Program-made: the position numbers and the translations under genes
Notes under the pieces: model-generated
What the model was told of the DNA's origin: nothing
Seen by the model: the letters and a program-made list of their open reading frames with translations, nothing else
Databases searched by the model: none
Origin: Brucella pituitosa
Lineage (GTDB): Bacteria; Pseudomonadota; Alphaproteobacteria; Rhizobiales; Rhizobiaceae
Length of the DNA stretch: 64,000 nucleotides
Direction: 5' to 3'
Assembly (NCBI RefSeq): GCF_003049685.1
Contig: NZ_PYSY02000002.1
Coordinates: 1,463,501 to 1,527,500 of the forward strand
In this document: piece after piece, positions 15,666 through 23,819 of the stretch
Position numbering within the stretch: position 1 is the stretch's first letter
How the letters are laid out: the number at the start of each line of letters is the position of its first letter

Positions 15666-17284
15666 GCAGCTTTCTTTCCGCTCTTTGCTGGCTCAGGGTC
15701 ATCATCGGGAAGCGGTTGTTGATAAGGGCGCTCATAGGGTGAGCGCATTCCAGCTTTGACATAACGATTATGTTCTCGCTCCTGCTGATCGAACAGTTCG
15801 TCAGGATCAATGCCTTTCACACCGCATTCCATGGCAACACTGGAAGTGCCGTTAGAAATGCGCTCCGATACAGCACGTTCACTTTTATAGTCATCAGCAG
15901 TTGGCGCGGCAGGGCCGTACCACAGTGCCCACGTGAATTTGTCTCGATTGGCAGCGAAGACATCGTAGCTGATTTTGAGCTTGATGCGTCCTTCGCCGAC
16001 TTCCTCATCCAACCAGTTCTCAAAAATCGCCTGTTTGAGCGGAGCCGCGAGACGCTCACGGCGGCGAAGAACAATAGGCCAGATTGTGGCTGTTTCCATA
16101 CGAACGGAGGAATAAGTCGCGTTCGAGTGGTCCATTGCATAGCTGCTATAGGTAACGCCGATGGCACGGGCTGTCTCGCGATCAAGACTGGCGGCGAATG
16201 GAAGATAGCTCCCCCCCGGTGTCGTGGCCGTTCGAAACTGCAGATCTTCATCCGGACCGAGATGCGAAACTGTCGGCGTGCCGTTGATGTTAATGGAAGA
16301 TTTTTTGGCTCCTTCCATCTTTGCCTGAAAGTAGTCAGCGAAATCCTCGCGCAACTCTGCTTTCAGTTCTTCATCGTCTATGGCCTCAATTGCCTCGAAA
16401 GCTTCGCGTGACGGTGCATCACTCGTCAGAATAGCAGCGAAGATTGTTTGCAGAATAGCAGTCTGCAGGGTGGCTTCGTCCAGCGTTTCTTTCTGCGCAT
16501 GTTTACGTAGCGCCGATGCAAGGACAGAAATTCCTCGAACATCGGTCGCATCAACAGGGTCGAAAATGTGCAGAACAATGGGCCGCCCTTCGGCGTCTTT
16601 TGCTGGATAACGGACCTTTTTGCTGAAGCGGCGCTCCTTTTCCTCGAACAAGTAGGCGATAGGCCGTCCGTTTTCATCGTGATAGACACCCTGAAACAGG
16701 TTTTCTGTTTCGTTGGTATCCTGCACCAACTTGTTCGGCGGGATCATGCAGACTTTAAGACCAGAGGTGATCCCATATTTACGGCGCTCGGCGCGACTCA
16801 TATAAGTCATCATTCCGGTAATTTCACCGAATGCCATGTTCCAGCGCAGACCAATATCCACCATCTGCGGCACGGTAAACTTACCACGTGCATCACACTC
16901 GGCTGGATTCCAGGCCCATTTTTTCCAGCGCTTCTTGATCAGTGCGACCAGTTCGGCGGTTTCTTCGCGAGAATACCCGAACTCCGTAAGATCAGGTTGG
17001 GGCTGCAAGATCAGTTCAACGCCAACCGTATCGGCTATGACCTGATCACTCGCACCTTTGAGCTTGCCTGAGTTCTGAATGAAATCCAATGCATAGGCCG
17101 CAACGCGAGACCAGCTGCGCCGAATCTCATCCCGGCTATCAACAATGGAAACCTGACGAGAAGCGAGAGCGCCAGACTTTGTGTCTCGCAACATGCGAGC
17201 GACAGGGCGCATTGATGAGACAGATAGAGCCGTGCCAGAGCGCAGGGCGCGACCCAGCCCCTTGATACGTTCTACCAGATTCAT
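15662..17284 (-). CDS. Phage portal protein (lambda gpB family)
   Basis: This 540-residue protein forms the dodecameric DNA entry vertex. It has the family hallmarks: ASRQVSIVDSRDEIRRSW-type N-terminal DNA-proximal region, the central NGTPTVSHLGPDEDLQF, and the FDQQEREHNRYVKAG-like C-terminal motif (lambda portals end near E..L....GL). The ATG at 17284 overlaps the terminase stop by ATGA; an alternative ATG at 17296 is possible. The C-terminus is Pro/Asp/Lys-rich. Confidence 0.92.
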   Translation of the reverse strand: MNLVERIKGLGRALRSGTALSVSSMRPVARMLRDTKSGALASRQVSIVDSRDEIRRSWSRVAAYALDFIQNSGKLKGASDQVIADTVGVELILQPQPDLTEFGYSREETAELVALIKKRWKKWAWNPAECDARGKFTVPQMVDIGLRWNMAFGEITGMMTYMSRAERRKYGITSGLKVCMIPPNKLVQDTNETENLFQGVYHDENGRPIAYLFEEKERRFSKKVRYPAKDAEGRPIVLHIFDPVDATDVRGISVLASALRKHAQKETLDEATLQTAILQTIFAAILTSDAPSREAFEAIEAIDDEELKAELREDFADYFQAKMEGAKKSSININGTPTVSHLGPDEDLQFRTATTPGGSYLPFAASLDRETARAIGVTYSSYAMDHSNATYSSVRMETATIWPIVLRRRERLAAPLKQAIFENWLDEEVGEGRIKLKISYDVFAANRDKFTWALWYGPAAPTADDYKSERAVSERISNGTSSVAMECGVKGIDPDELFDQQEREHNRYVKAGMRSPYERPYQQPLPDDDPEPAKSGKKAA

Positions 17285-19383
17285 CGGTTGTTCCATTTCT
17301 CGCGACGGGTTGCTTTGTCCCGTTGCTTTTTGGGTTTCTGTGGTTTGTCGAAAACATTTGTATCGGCATGGCCGAACAAATCTTCCTCGGCTGGCACGCC
17401 ATGAACCTTGACCAGCAGGTCAGCCCACCGCACGGCGGTCAGGCGCAGTTTGCGTTCCAGGTGCCAGCCGAGCGCGAAGGCGTAAACGGTGGTGTCAAAC
17501 CAGTCGTTTTTGCGCCCCGCGATCTTTTTCCAGATGCGCCCCGCCTTTGACGGGATCAGCTTTCGTTTGCCGCGTGAAGGCTTGGACAATACCTCTTCGT
17601 CAGGATCGACAAGGCTTTCGGCAGTCAGTTCTTTAGCGAAGTCTTCGTCGCAAAGGTCATTGCCGATATGCAGCGTATTCCGCGACCATTGCCCGCTTTC
17701 ATCGGCACCCAGCACCAGATTGGCTAAGGCTCCGACAACTGCGGTTTTCACATCGTAAAGGCCGACAGGATACAGAAGTACCTTCGCAATGATGCGGCGG
17801 TTCTTATCCTTGATGTCACGTTTGACTGGCGTTCCAAGCCAAGGCAGGCCCTGCGGCGCTCGTCCATCCAGCGCATAAACGTTTGGGCGGGGGGCGCAGA
17901 AGCGATATACGCGGTCGGTTGCAAAGCCGGAGTCGACGCCAGACAGGTCTATACCTTTTGTCCCACCACCTGCAGTCGAATATTCCCGCTCGAAGGCATT
18001 TGCGAGAGCAATCCACGGTTCATCGCTCTGATCTGGCGCCCCCTCGAATACCTCCCGGTCAATGACTTGGTATTGACCATTAGGACCAAGAGCGAGAACC
18101 ATCCATTTAATACCGTAGCCCTGAACGTCTGCGGCAGAAACTACAAGTCCAGCCCATGACGGAATAACCCGTGATGGCAGCAGTTCTTTGCGAACCGCAT
18201 CAACAATTTTCTCATGCTCGACTGCGATGCCGGCAGGATCATATGGCAACGCCAAATCCTGCTGAAAGAAGGTGCGCATCTTAGTGATGTTGCCTTGCGC
18301 ATCCGTCCAACGCGTCCATATATCGGCCCATCGTTCACGCGGGGCATAACCTGCCCACAAATGCCACGATGGTTGCCATTCTCTGCAACGACCCTCACAT
18401 GGGGCGCAGTACCAGAACGCGATCTGATCCTCTGGGATTGCCAGAGGCACGGCGGGTTCACCTTCGCGAACACGCCGCGCAATCCATTTTCCCTGTGGCA
18501 GCATTTCATGCTTATGGCCATCAATGATAACCTCGTTGCAGGATATGCAGCGGAAATGAACGGGCAATCCGTTGTCAGCATCTGCAGCCAACATATTGTC
18601 GAATTCGAGTGCCTGATATGTTCGACAATGCGGGCATGGCAAATAATAATAGCGCTGATCGCCAGCATCAAAGTCTTCAGAAATAGCACAGCTACCAGCA
18701 ATGCCTGGTGTAGAACCTTGCCACTCCTTGGCCATGTCCCCGTGCATTTTTTGGCGGGCACGAGCCTGATCGCGTGGGCTACCGCGCCCGTCAACATCAC
18801 TCAGATAGCCTGTGATCTCATCCATCGCGAGATACTTGATGGAGACCATCTGCAAGCCCTTGGATGAACCTGCATTCACGATCTGGCAAAAGCCACCGGC
18901 GAAACGCTTGAACGCCGTGGTTGAGCCTTGCTCGTCACGACTGTTGACAGGAAGCACCTTGTGCTTAATGCGCGGCGTTGCCTCAATCGTCGGGTGCAGC
19001 TTGATGCGATTGAACTTGGTCGCTTCTTCCAATGTTGGAAGAACGATCATCATCGAACCGGGAGCCTGATCGACGATAAAGCAAAACCAGTTCTCGATTG
19101 CCGTCGATTTTCCTAGCTGCGCCGCCCAACGTGCCGTGCAGCGACGTGCCGGATGGTCGGGGTGCAGACAATCCTGTGGTTCTTTGAGATAGGGAACACG
19201 GTCGGTACGGAAATCCCCCGGCCATGGGGAACCCGATTCTGATGATACTTTACGGTATCGGTCAGCATGTTCCGATATGGACAAGTTTTCAATCGGGCGG
19301 CTGGCAGCTTCAAGCCCCCGTAACAACACCAATTCACCACGCGGCAATTCTGCAAATTGCGCGAGTGGATCAGGGGCGTTCAT
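17281..19383 (-). CDS. Terminase large subunit (lambda gpA family)
   Basis: This 700-residue packaging motor is an ATPase plus endonuclease. The Walker A-like motif AAQLGKST lies at residues 87-94, followed by the DExx-type strand SMMIVLPTLEEATKF. A zinc-ribbon pair (CPHC...CISC) lies near residues 215-245. The nuclease region has VVSAADVQGYGIKW and later VDSGFATDRVYRFC. Membership of the gpA rather than TerL/T4 family implies cos-type packaging. It overlaps the small subunit stop by 4 bp. Confidence 0.92.
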   Translation of the reverse strand: MNAPDPLAQFAELPRGELVLLRGLEAASRPIENLSISEHADRYRKVSSESGSPWPGDFRTDRVPYLKEPQDCLHPDHPARRCTARWAAQLGKSTAIENWFCFIVDQAPGSMMIVLPTLEEATKFNRIKLHPTIEATPRIKHKVLPVNSRDEQGSTTAFKRFAGGFCQIVNAGSSKGLQMVSIKYLAMDEITGYLSDVDGRGSPRDQARARQKMHGDMAKEWQGSTPGIAGSCAISEDFDAGDQRYYYLPCPHCRTYQALEFDNMLAADADNGLPVHFRCISCNEVIIDGHKHEMLPQGKWIARRVREGEPAVPLAIPEDQIAFWYCAPCEGRCREWQPSWHLWAGYAPRERWADIWTRWTDAQGNITKMRTFFQQDLALPYDPAGIAVEHEKIVDAVRKELLPSRVIPSWAGLVVSAADVQGYGIKWMVLALGPNGQYQVIDREVFEGAPDQSDEPWIALANAFEREYSTAGGGTKGIDLSGVDSGFATDRVYRFCAPRPNVYALDGRAPQGLPWLGTPVKRDIKDKNRRIIAKVLLYPVGLYDVKTAVVGALANLVLGADESGQWSRNTLHIGNDLCDEDFAKELTAESLVDPDEEVLSKPSRGKRKLIPSKAGRIWKKIAGRKNDWFDTTVYAFALGWHLERKLRLTAVRWADLLVKVHGVPAEEDLFGHADTNVFDKPQKPKKQRDKATRREKWNNR

Positions 19384-19997
19384 GGAAGTTCTAGTTCCTC
19401 TTTCACTTCATCGGTAAGGTCTGCCTCGTCACGCTGACGCATGGCATCGATCCTTCCGAGAATTGTTTGATTGAATACATCCAGACCTTTACGCATGAAT
19501 GCCTTGAGCACGATACGCGCAGACCGTTCATCAAATCCGTATTTTACTGACGCATTCGCGGCTTCGGTTTCCAAAGCACGTTCGAAAGCGCTCTGCATGA
19601 GGGCGACAGCATCTCGACCCGCCCGATCAACCTCGGACACTTTGGTCAACGTCTTGCGACGTTCGGCGAGATCCATCTCGCGCAATTCAGCATCGGCCTG
19701 CGCTTTTCGTGCGGCACCGTCAGACTGGCTCCCGCTAAATCGCGGCGCAGGGCGATATGTGCCCTGCGCCGCAGGCGTCCGCGCCGTGGGAGGAGTCGCG
19801 CGGATACGAATATTCTCACCACGGTGAGCAACAAGAGTGTTGAACTCGACCAGACGCGCCTTGCCTTCCTCGCGGATTTCTATCGCTTCGCCATGCTGCT
19901 TGATGTAGCGGGACAGCGTTGAGCGTTCGACAAGATCACCCATTTCAGTCAGCCGTTGCGCGGCTTCCGATATCGAAATCCAATCGCCGTCTGACAT
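19380..19997 (-). CDS. Terminase small subunit-like DNA-binding protein
   Basis: This 205-residue protein has an N-terminal helix-turn-helix-like region (SISEAAQRLTEMGDLVERST followed by LSRYIKQHGE) and a C-terminal helical region with DEADLTDEVKEELELP. It is immediately upstream of, and overlaps, the large terminase. Lambda Nu1 has the same winged HTH plus large-subunit-binding tail layout. The ATG at 19997 is chosen because the upstream extension lies in the presumed packaging-site region and has no ribosome binding site. Confidence 0.75.
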   Translation of the reverse strand: MSDGDWISISEAAQRLTEMGDLVERSTLSRYIKQHGEAIEIREEGKARLVEFNTLVAHRGENIRIRATPPTARTPAAQGTYRPAPRFSGSQSDGAARKAQADAELREMDLAERRKTLTKVSEVDRAGRDAVALMQSAFERALETEAANASVKYGFDERSARIVLKAFMRKGLDVFNQTILGRIDAMRQRDEADLTDEVKEELELP

Positions 19998-20148
19998 GAT
20001 GATCCGTTCAAGGTTGTGTGTATGCACACGTGCAAGCACGTGTATCTGTGTATCGCTTTCAAAACGACCCACTGGTGAAAACCGGCAGTCGAGCACGCCC
20101 GTACAGTGGGTTTTAGAGGCATACGGTCCCTAAAAAGGGGGGGGTGGG
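19998..20148. other. Candidate cos/packaging site region
   Basis: This 151-bp non-coding gap lies directly upstream of the terminase genes, where lambda carries cos. It holds a perfect 18-bp palindrome ACACGTGCAAGCACGTGT (20026-20043), an inverted pair ACCCACTG (20067-20074) / CAGTGGGT (20104-20111) with a 29-bp interval, and a run of eight or more G near 20138. No cleavage site can be identified by eye. Confidence 0.4.
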
Positions 20149-20721
20149 TCAGGTCAAAAGCTTACGAATGACCGCCTCGATCCTCGGTGGCATGGTCACC
20201 GAAGCCTCGTGCTCGAAGGCCTCACGGGTCTCGCCTCGTATCATCTCATCAGGGATACGAACTTCTGACCGAACCTGCGTTACGTGCCGGCTGCTGGCCT
20301 TGCCTATACGACGATAGACATGACCGTCTAAATTCCATTGCTTCACATGGCGGTATGGGAACAGACCACCCATGATAAACGTGCCACCGAATATTCGGCG
20401 CTTGCCGAAAGGGGTTGCCGAAACACCGCGCCGCGTCTCACGAGCGTTAAAGTATTTCAGACGGATGAACCCGCCCTTAGATTTGAGCGAATATAACAAC
20501 TTACCCGACTTGGCCTTATCCACGTTCTTGACCGCCCGGACGATGACACGCCGATGCAAGCCGGTCTGCTTGGTCAGATTTCGCACAACACGAGTGCGCG
20601 CCCTACGACCAACTTGGTTGACAATACGGGGCAAGACCTTGGGGAACTCGGTGTTGAGCCGCTTAATGCCATCAGCATATCTGCGCAGCCCTTCGATGTT
20701 CTGCCATCTGGACGTGAACAT
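20149..20721 (-). CDS. Minor tail protein Z-like / virion morphogenesis protein
   Basis: This 190-residue, very basic protein starts MFTSRWQNIEGLRRYADGI, then has VNQVGRRARTRVVRNLTKQTG, resembling lambda gpZ-type (Minor_tail_Z) proteins. Its place upstream of terminase rather than among tail genes is unusual. The ATG at 20721 is chosen because the longer TTG reading would begin inside the terminator T-tract. Basic charge is high throughout (many Arg). The family assignment is moderate. Confidence 0.5.
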   Translation of the reverse strand: MFTSRWQNIEGLRRYADGIKRLNTEFPKVLPRIVNQVGRRARTRVVRNLTKQTGLHRRVIVRAVKNVDKAKSGKLLYSLKSKGGFIRLKYFNARETRRGVSATPFGKRRIFGGTFIMGGLFPYRHVKQWNLDGHVYRRIGKASSRHVTQVRSEVRIPDEMIRGETREAFEHEASVTMPPRIEAVIRKLLT

Positions 20722-20740
20722 GAACCCGAACTTCCCAAAC

Positions 20741-20773
20741 AAAAACCCCCGGTCGCGGATGCGCCGGGGGTTT
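20741..20773 (-). terminator. Strong terminator upstream of the late operon
   Basis: On the minus strand the stem CCCCCGG/CCGGGGG with an 11-base loop is followed by TTTTTG. The flanking A/T tracts make it potentially bidirectional. It lies between the 280-residue gene and the Z-like/terminase operon. Confidence 0.85.
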
Positions 20774-20823
20774 CATCTAATCTTTTTTAGCCTCCAAGGT
20801 GTAAGTCAAGTTTCCGCCACACG

Positions 20824-21663
20824 TCAATAAGCTTTTTCAGGGTGATAGACATTCGCACCCTGAAAAGCCCGGAAAAGCTGGATGCCGAGCATATCTTTTT
20901 CTTCAATCCATGGTGTCACTGATACCGTTGAAAAAGTCATTCGGTGGTCAGTCAGGGTATTCGCCACGGCTGATTCCAGAACTTTGAGCGCTGCCGCCCA
21001 TATTTGATAATCGATCCTGCCGAGAATATCCGAAAGTGGGTCTGGCGTTAGAATAAATTTTTGATAGGCACCACGATAAGGTCGATGCGATCGACGGTTA
21101 TATCCATCGATTTCGACGGAATACTCGCGCCCGAAAGCATCCACAGCCTGTCGCTGCATGAACCAAGATGGATGAAGCCCGCCGCGTTTGAAGACTTCGC
21201 ATTTCGGTTCGGGTGCCGCGTAATCCGGCACGCGTCCGAGTATGGCAGTGGAAATCACGAGCGACACGATAGATGCACCGCGCTTGCCGGCAGGGCGCAG
21301 ACTGAAACGCTCAACAGCACGCGCAACCGCATCACGTGTCAGTTCACCTTGTTCGGCCCAATCACCAACCGGGTTCCAGCCTTCAGGGAACATCACGTCA
21401 TATTTGGCCAGATCGGCAACCGCTCGGCCAATCTCAAGCGCATCCTCGTGTGGCGCTCCCTGTTCCACCCATGTGCCGGGGGCGGGCCGGTCGCGATCAA
21501 CCAGTGTCATCAGTTCGGCATAGCCAAGAACCTTGCCCCAGGACGAAGCTTCCAATTGCCGCCATGCAGAATGAATGTTATCCAGCCCATCAGCACCGCC
21601 GCCTTTTGGCAGTTCGTGAACGAAAGCCCAGACGAGAAGTTCTTCAATCGTTACGGTTTTCAT
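20824..21663 (-). CDS. Hypothetical phage protein, 279 residues
   Basis: Not recognised. It is the last gene of the early leftward block before a terminator. The N-terminus TVTIEELLVWAFVHELPKGG is followed by RQLEASSWGKVLGYAELMTLVD; the middle holds DAVARAVERFSLRPAGKRGAS, which looks HTH-like; the end is helical. An ATG at 21663 and a GTG at 21672 are both possible starts; neither has a clear Shine-Dalgarno. It might control late genes, given its position just before the late operon, but nothing in the sequence proves that. Confidence 0.65.
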   Translation of the reverse strand: MKTVTIEELLVWAFVHELPKGGGADGLDNIHSAWRQLEASSWGKVLGYAELMTLVDRDRPAPGTWVEQGAPHEDALEIGRAVADLAKYDVMFPEGWNPVGDWAEQGELTRDAVARAVERFSLRPAGKRGASIVSLVISTAILGRVPDYAAPEPKCEVFKRGGLHPSWFMQRQAVDAFGREYSVEIDGYNRRSHRPYRGAYQKFILTPDPLSDILGRIDYQIWAAALKVLESAVANTLTDHRMTFSTVSVTPWIEEKDMLGIQLFRAFQGANVYHPEKAY

Positions 21664-21676
21664 CGTTTGCACTACT

Positions 21677-21919
21677 TTCGATAGTTTGCGATAGTTAGCG
21701 ATAGTTAGAAAATCAAGAATAACTTAATTAAATCAAAGAGTTGCGATAGTTGCGACAGTTGAAGCTCGTATATATAAGAGCATTTCCCCCATCCCCCTTT
21801 TTTCCTTATATATACGTAGGAAAAACTGGTGCAAACTATCGCAAACCATTGATTTCATTTCATTATTTCCGCTGTTTAAACTATCGCAAAGTATCACTAA
21901 CTGGTGCAAACTATCGCAA
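21677..21919. repeat. Two-cluster iteron array around an AT-rich inverted repeat; candidate phage origin
   Basis: The 11-mer TTGCGATAGTT and close variants occur five times forward at 21677-21760, with periods near 10 bp. Its reverse complement AACTATCGCAA occurs exactly at 21834-21844, 21879-21889 and 21909-21919. A 21-bp exact repeat (21824-21844 and 21899-21919) contains two of these. Between the clusters lie perfect 12-bp inverted arms, CGTATATATAAG (21767-21778) and CTTATATATACG (21805-21816), around a pyrimidine-rich loop. The D5/P4-type helicase gene lies beside it. P4-family replication proteins bind iterons at their origin. Confidence 0.7.
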
Positions 21920-22014
21920 TAGATAAATGTAAACATATCAAAGGGTTGCCAGTTTGCAGGCGCAAATAGACAGCCAAAGGCGGGGTTGCAGGGCGTAGGC
22001 TTGCTCAGTGTCAC
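21733..22014 (-). CDS. Doubtful 93-residue ORF crossing the iterons
   Basis: An open frame starts with GTG overlapping the helicase stop (GTGA). Its sequence is mostly the translated iterons (CDSLHQL, CDSLNS, CDSLHQF) and it is Cys/His-rich without a domain. The frame is probably open by chance through repeated DNA, although the GTGA overlap mimics translational coupling. Kept only so that the 338-bp gap is explained. Confidence 0.2.
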   Translation of the reverse strand: MTLSKPTPCNPAFGCLFAPANWQPFDMFTFIYCDSLHQLVILCDSLNSGNNEMKSMVCDSLHQFFLRIYKEKRGMGEMLLYIRASTVATIATL

Positions 22015-23819
22015 GAGGGCGGCTCATAATCGGTTGAACCACCTCTGTCGGCAGGTTTCGGAACATCTGCAAGGCGGAACCCAAAGTACATCTTGATGCG
22101 CCCATCCTCGCGCCGGTACTTCTTCTTCATGATCAATCCAAACTTGGTCAGTGAGATGGGCCTGCCGCCTTGATCGACGGTGTAGTCCACATAAGCCTGA
22201 TAGAAGTCGCGGGCGGTCACCTGCCCATGTTCGTCAGGTTCAATACATCGCGCAGCGAAAGCCGATGTGGGGTCCATTTCGTCGCGATATTCCTGCGTTT
22301 TCAATTTAACGGAATCAGGGATCAACAGCCCTTCGCGCAGGAAAATAAGCACGCCTTCAATCAGCCAGTTCAGGATGCCGGAATATTCAGGCCGGAACTC
22401 GGAGACAACATCTTCAAACTCGCGTTGCTCCTCAGTTTTGAGCGTCACTGGCCAGTGCACAACGACCATACGTCGCCATATGCCGTTATCGGTGCCCGTG
22501 ATGCGCGGATAGCCGTTGCCCGACATATGGCCAGTAAAGATGGGTTTGAAGTCGAAATAGCCTTGAAAGAGATCGCGGACGGTAAAGTCTTCACCACCAG
22601 TCAAATCCTTGACCAGATTTTCCCGCAAATCCTCGCCTTCCGGCAATTCTTTCACTCGCAGAAACCGTCGCCCATAGAGCCGCGCCATATCGGGTGAGGC
22701 AGCTCCACCGGAGTTTCCCTCACCAATGAAGGATTCAGAAGGCAATGTGACGGCAATATCACCGAAAAGCCGGCTCAGAGTTTCCATGTAAACCGACTTG
22801 CCGTTTGCACCGAAACCATAATGGAAGAACAGTTTCTGCACCGTCAGGCCGACAAGGCCGAGGCCTGACGCAACCTGCACCATGCGGCGCACATCTTCGC
22901 TTGGCAGCATCCGCTCAAGAAACGCTGTCCATTTCGGGCATTTGGCCTTTTTGTTATAGGCAACGGGCACAATCTGGGTCATCAGGTCCGAGCGTTTGTG
23001 ACCTTTGATGGCTTCGACCTTTGCAACTTTCTGCTCGATATATTCCGGCAGATCATCGCGGTTGTCGTCGGGGTCGTCATATGCAGGATTGCGTAGGGTT
23101 TCGGTTTTCCGCGAAAACACAAGTGTATGATCGAGAAGCGCAACTTTGAGCGGATCGGCGTTAAAGTCGTCCGGACCACGCATCACATGCGGCGCAAGAC
23201 ATGTAAGCATGGCTTCCAGTCGCGCCTTGTTCTTAGATGTCACCGCATGATCCATGCGGCGTTTTCTTCGCTTGGCGAGGTTCTCTTTGGCGTTTAATGC
23301 GACATTTGCCAGCTTTTTTTCGAGGGGCGTTCTTTCATTTTCTGTCTTTTTTAAAGCCTCCTTAGCCGCCTTCACGACTTCCAATTCCTCCGGCGAATAT
23401 TGCAGAAACTCAGTTTCCATGGCGATGCGCCCGCCCAATTGCTGCGCAACAGCAAGGGAGCGTGGATCGCCGGTATCAATATCCCAATGCGTGCCATCCC
23501 ATATCGCATAGGTCGCCTTGCGCGCCTTGCTCTGGGCCAGCACCAGCATATCTTCGCCGAAATGCCGTTGAAGGCGCTCTGCATTGTCAGTGTCGGAATG
23601 ATCAAGTTTGGCGCAGGTCTTAACCACGCCGCGATCTACAGGGCGGCTGTCCCGCAACGTGGCTTGTGGTTCGCCATCGTCATTATGTGCGCCATCTGCA
23701 GCGTACTCGCCATCAGGCGCGGGGTTGCGGGGTTCCAGTGCGGCAGCATCCGCCTGTCGTGTGGCTTCATTCAAAATGGCGCGCACAGCAGCAGGAACGT
23801 CTTTGGTATTCTTGGTCAC
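22011..23819 (-). CDS. D5/P4-family phage helicase (SF3)
   Basis: This 602-residue protein unwinds DNA at phage replication. The D5-N region (residues 100-300) includes RRMDHAVTSKNKARLEAML. The SF3 AAA+ ATPase domain follows, with Walker A GFGANGKS at 335-342 and GRRFLRVKELPEGEDL carrying the Walker B-like acidic pair, then a C-terminal winged-helix-like part (TARDFYQAYVDYTVDQGG). The start overlaps the primase gene by ATGA. The pair primase + helicase corresponds to the split of P4 alpha protein into two polypeptides, and the iteron array follows directly. Confidence 0.92.
   Translation of the reverse strand: MTKNTKDVPAAVRAILNEATRQADAAALEPRNPAPDGEYAADGAHNDDGEPQATLRDSRPVDRGVVKTCAKLDHSDTDNAERLQRHFGEDMLVLAQSKARKATYAIWDGTHWDIDTGDPRSLAVAQQLGGRIAMETEFLQYSPEELEVVKAAKEALKKTENERTPLEKKLANVALNAKENLAKRRKRRMDHAVTSKNKARLEAMLTCLAPHVMRGPDDFNADPLKVALLDHTLVFSRKTETLRNPAYDDPDDNRDDLPEYIEQKVAKVEAIKGHKRSDLMTQIVPVAYNKKAKCPKWTAFLERMLPSEDVRRMVQVASGLGLVGLTVQKLFFHYGFGANGKSVYMETLSRLFGDIAVTLPSESFIGEGNSGGAASPDMARLYGRRFLRVKELPEGEDLRENLVKDLTGGEDFTVRDLFQGYFDFKPIFTGHMSGNGYPRITGTDNGIWRRMVVVHWPVTLKTEEQREFEDVVSEFRPEYSGILNWLIEGVLIFLREGLLIPDSVKLKTQEYRDEMDPTSAFAARCIEPDEHGQVTARDFYQAYVDYTVDQGGRPISLTKFGLIMKKKYRREDGRIKMYFGFRLADVPKPADRGGSTDYEPPS

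Noticed and set aside
21733..22014. Repeat peptide CDSLHQ as a real protein
   Set aside because: The peptide repeats are the iterons read in one frame; the DNA repeats occur in both orientations outside this frame too.
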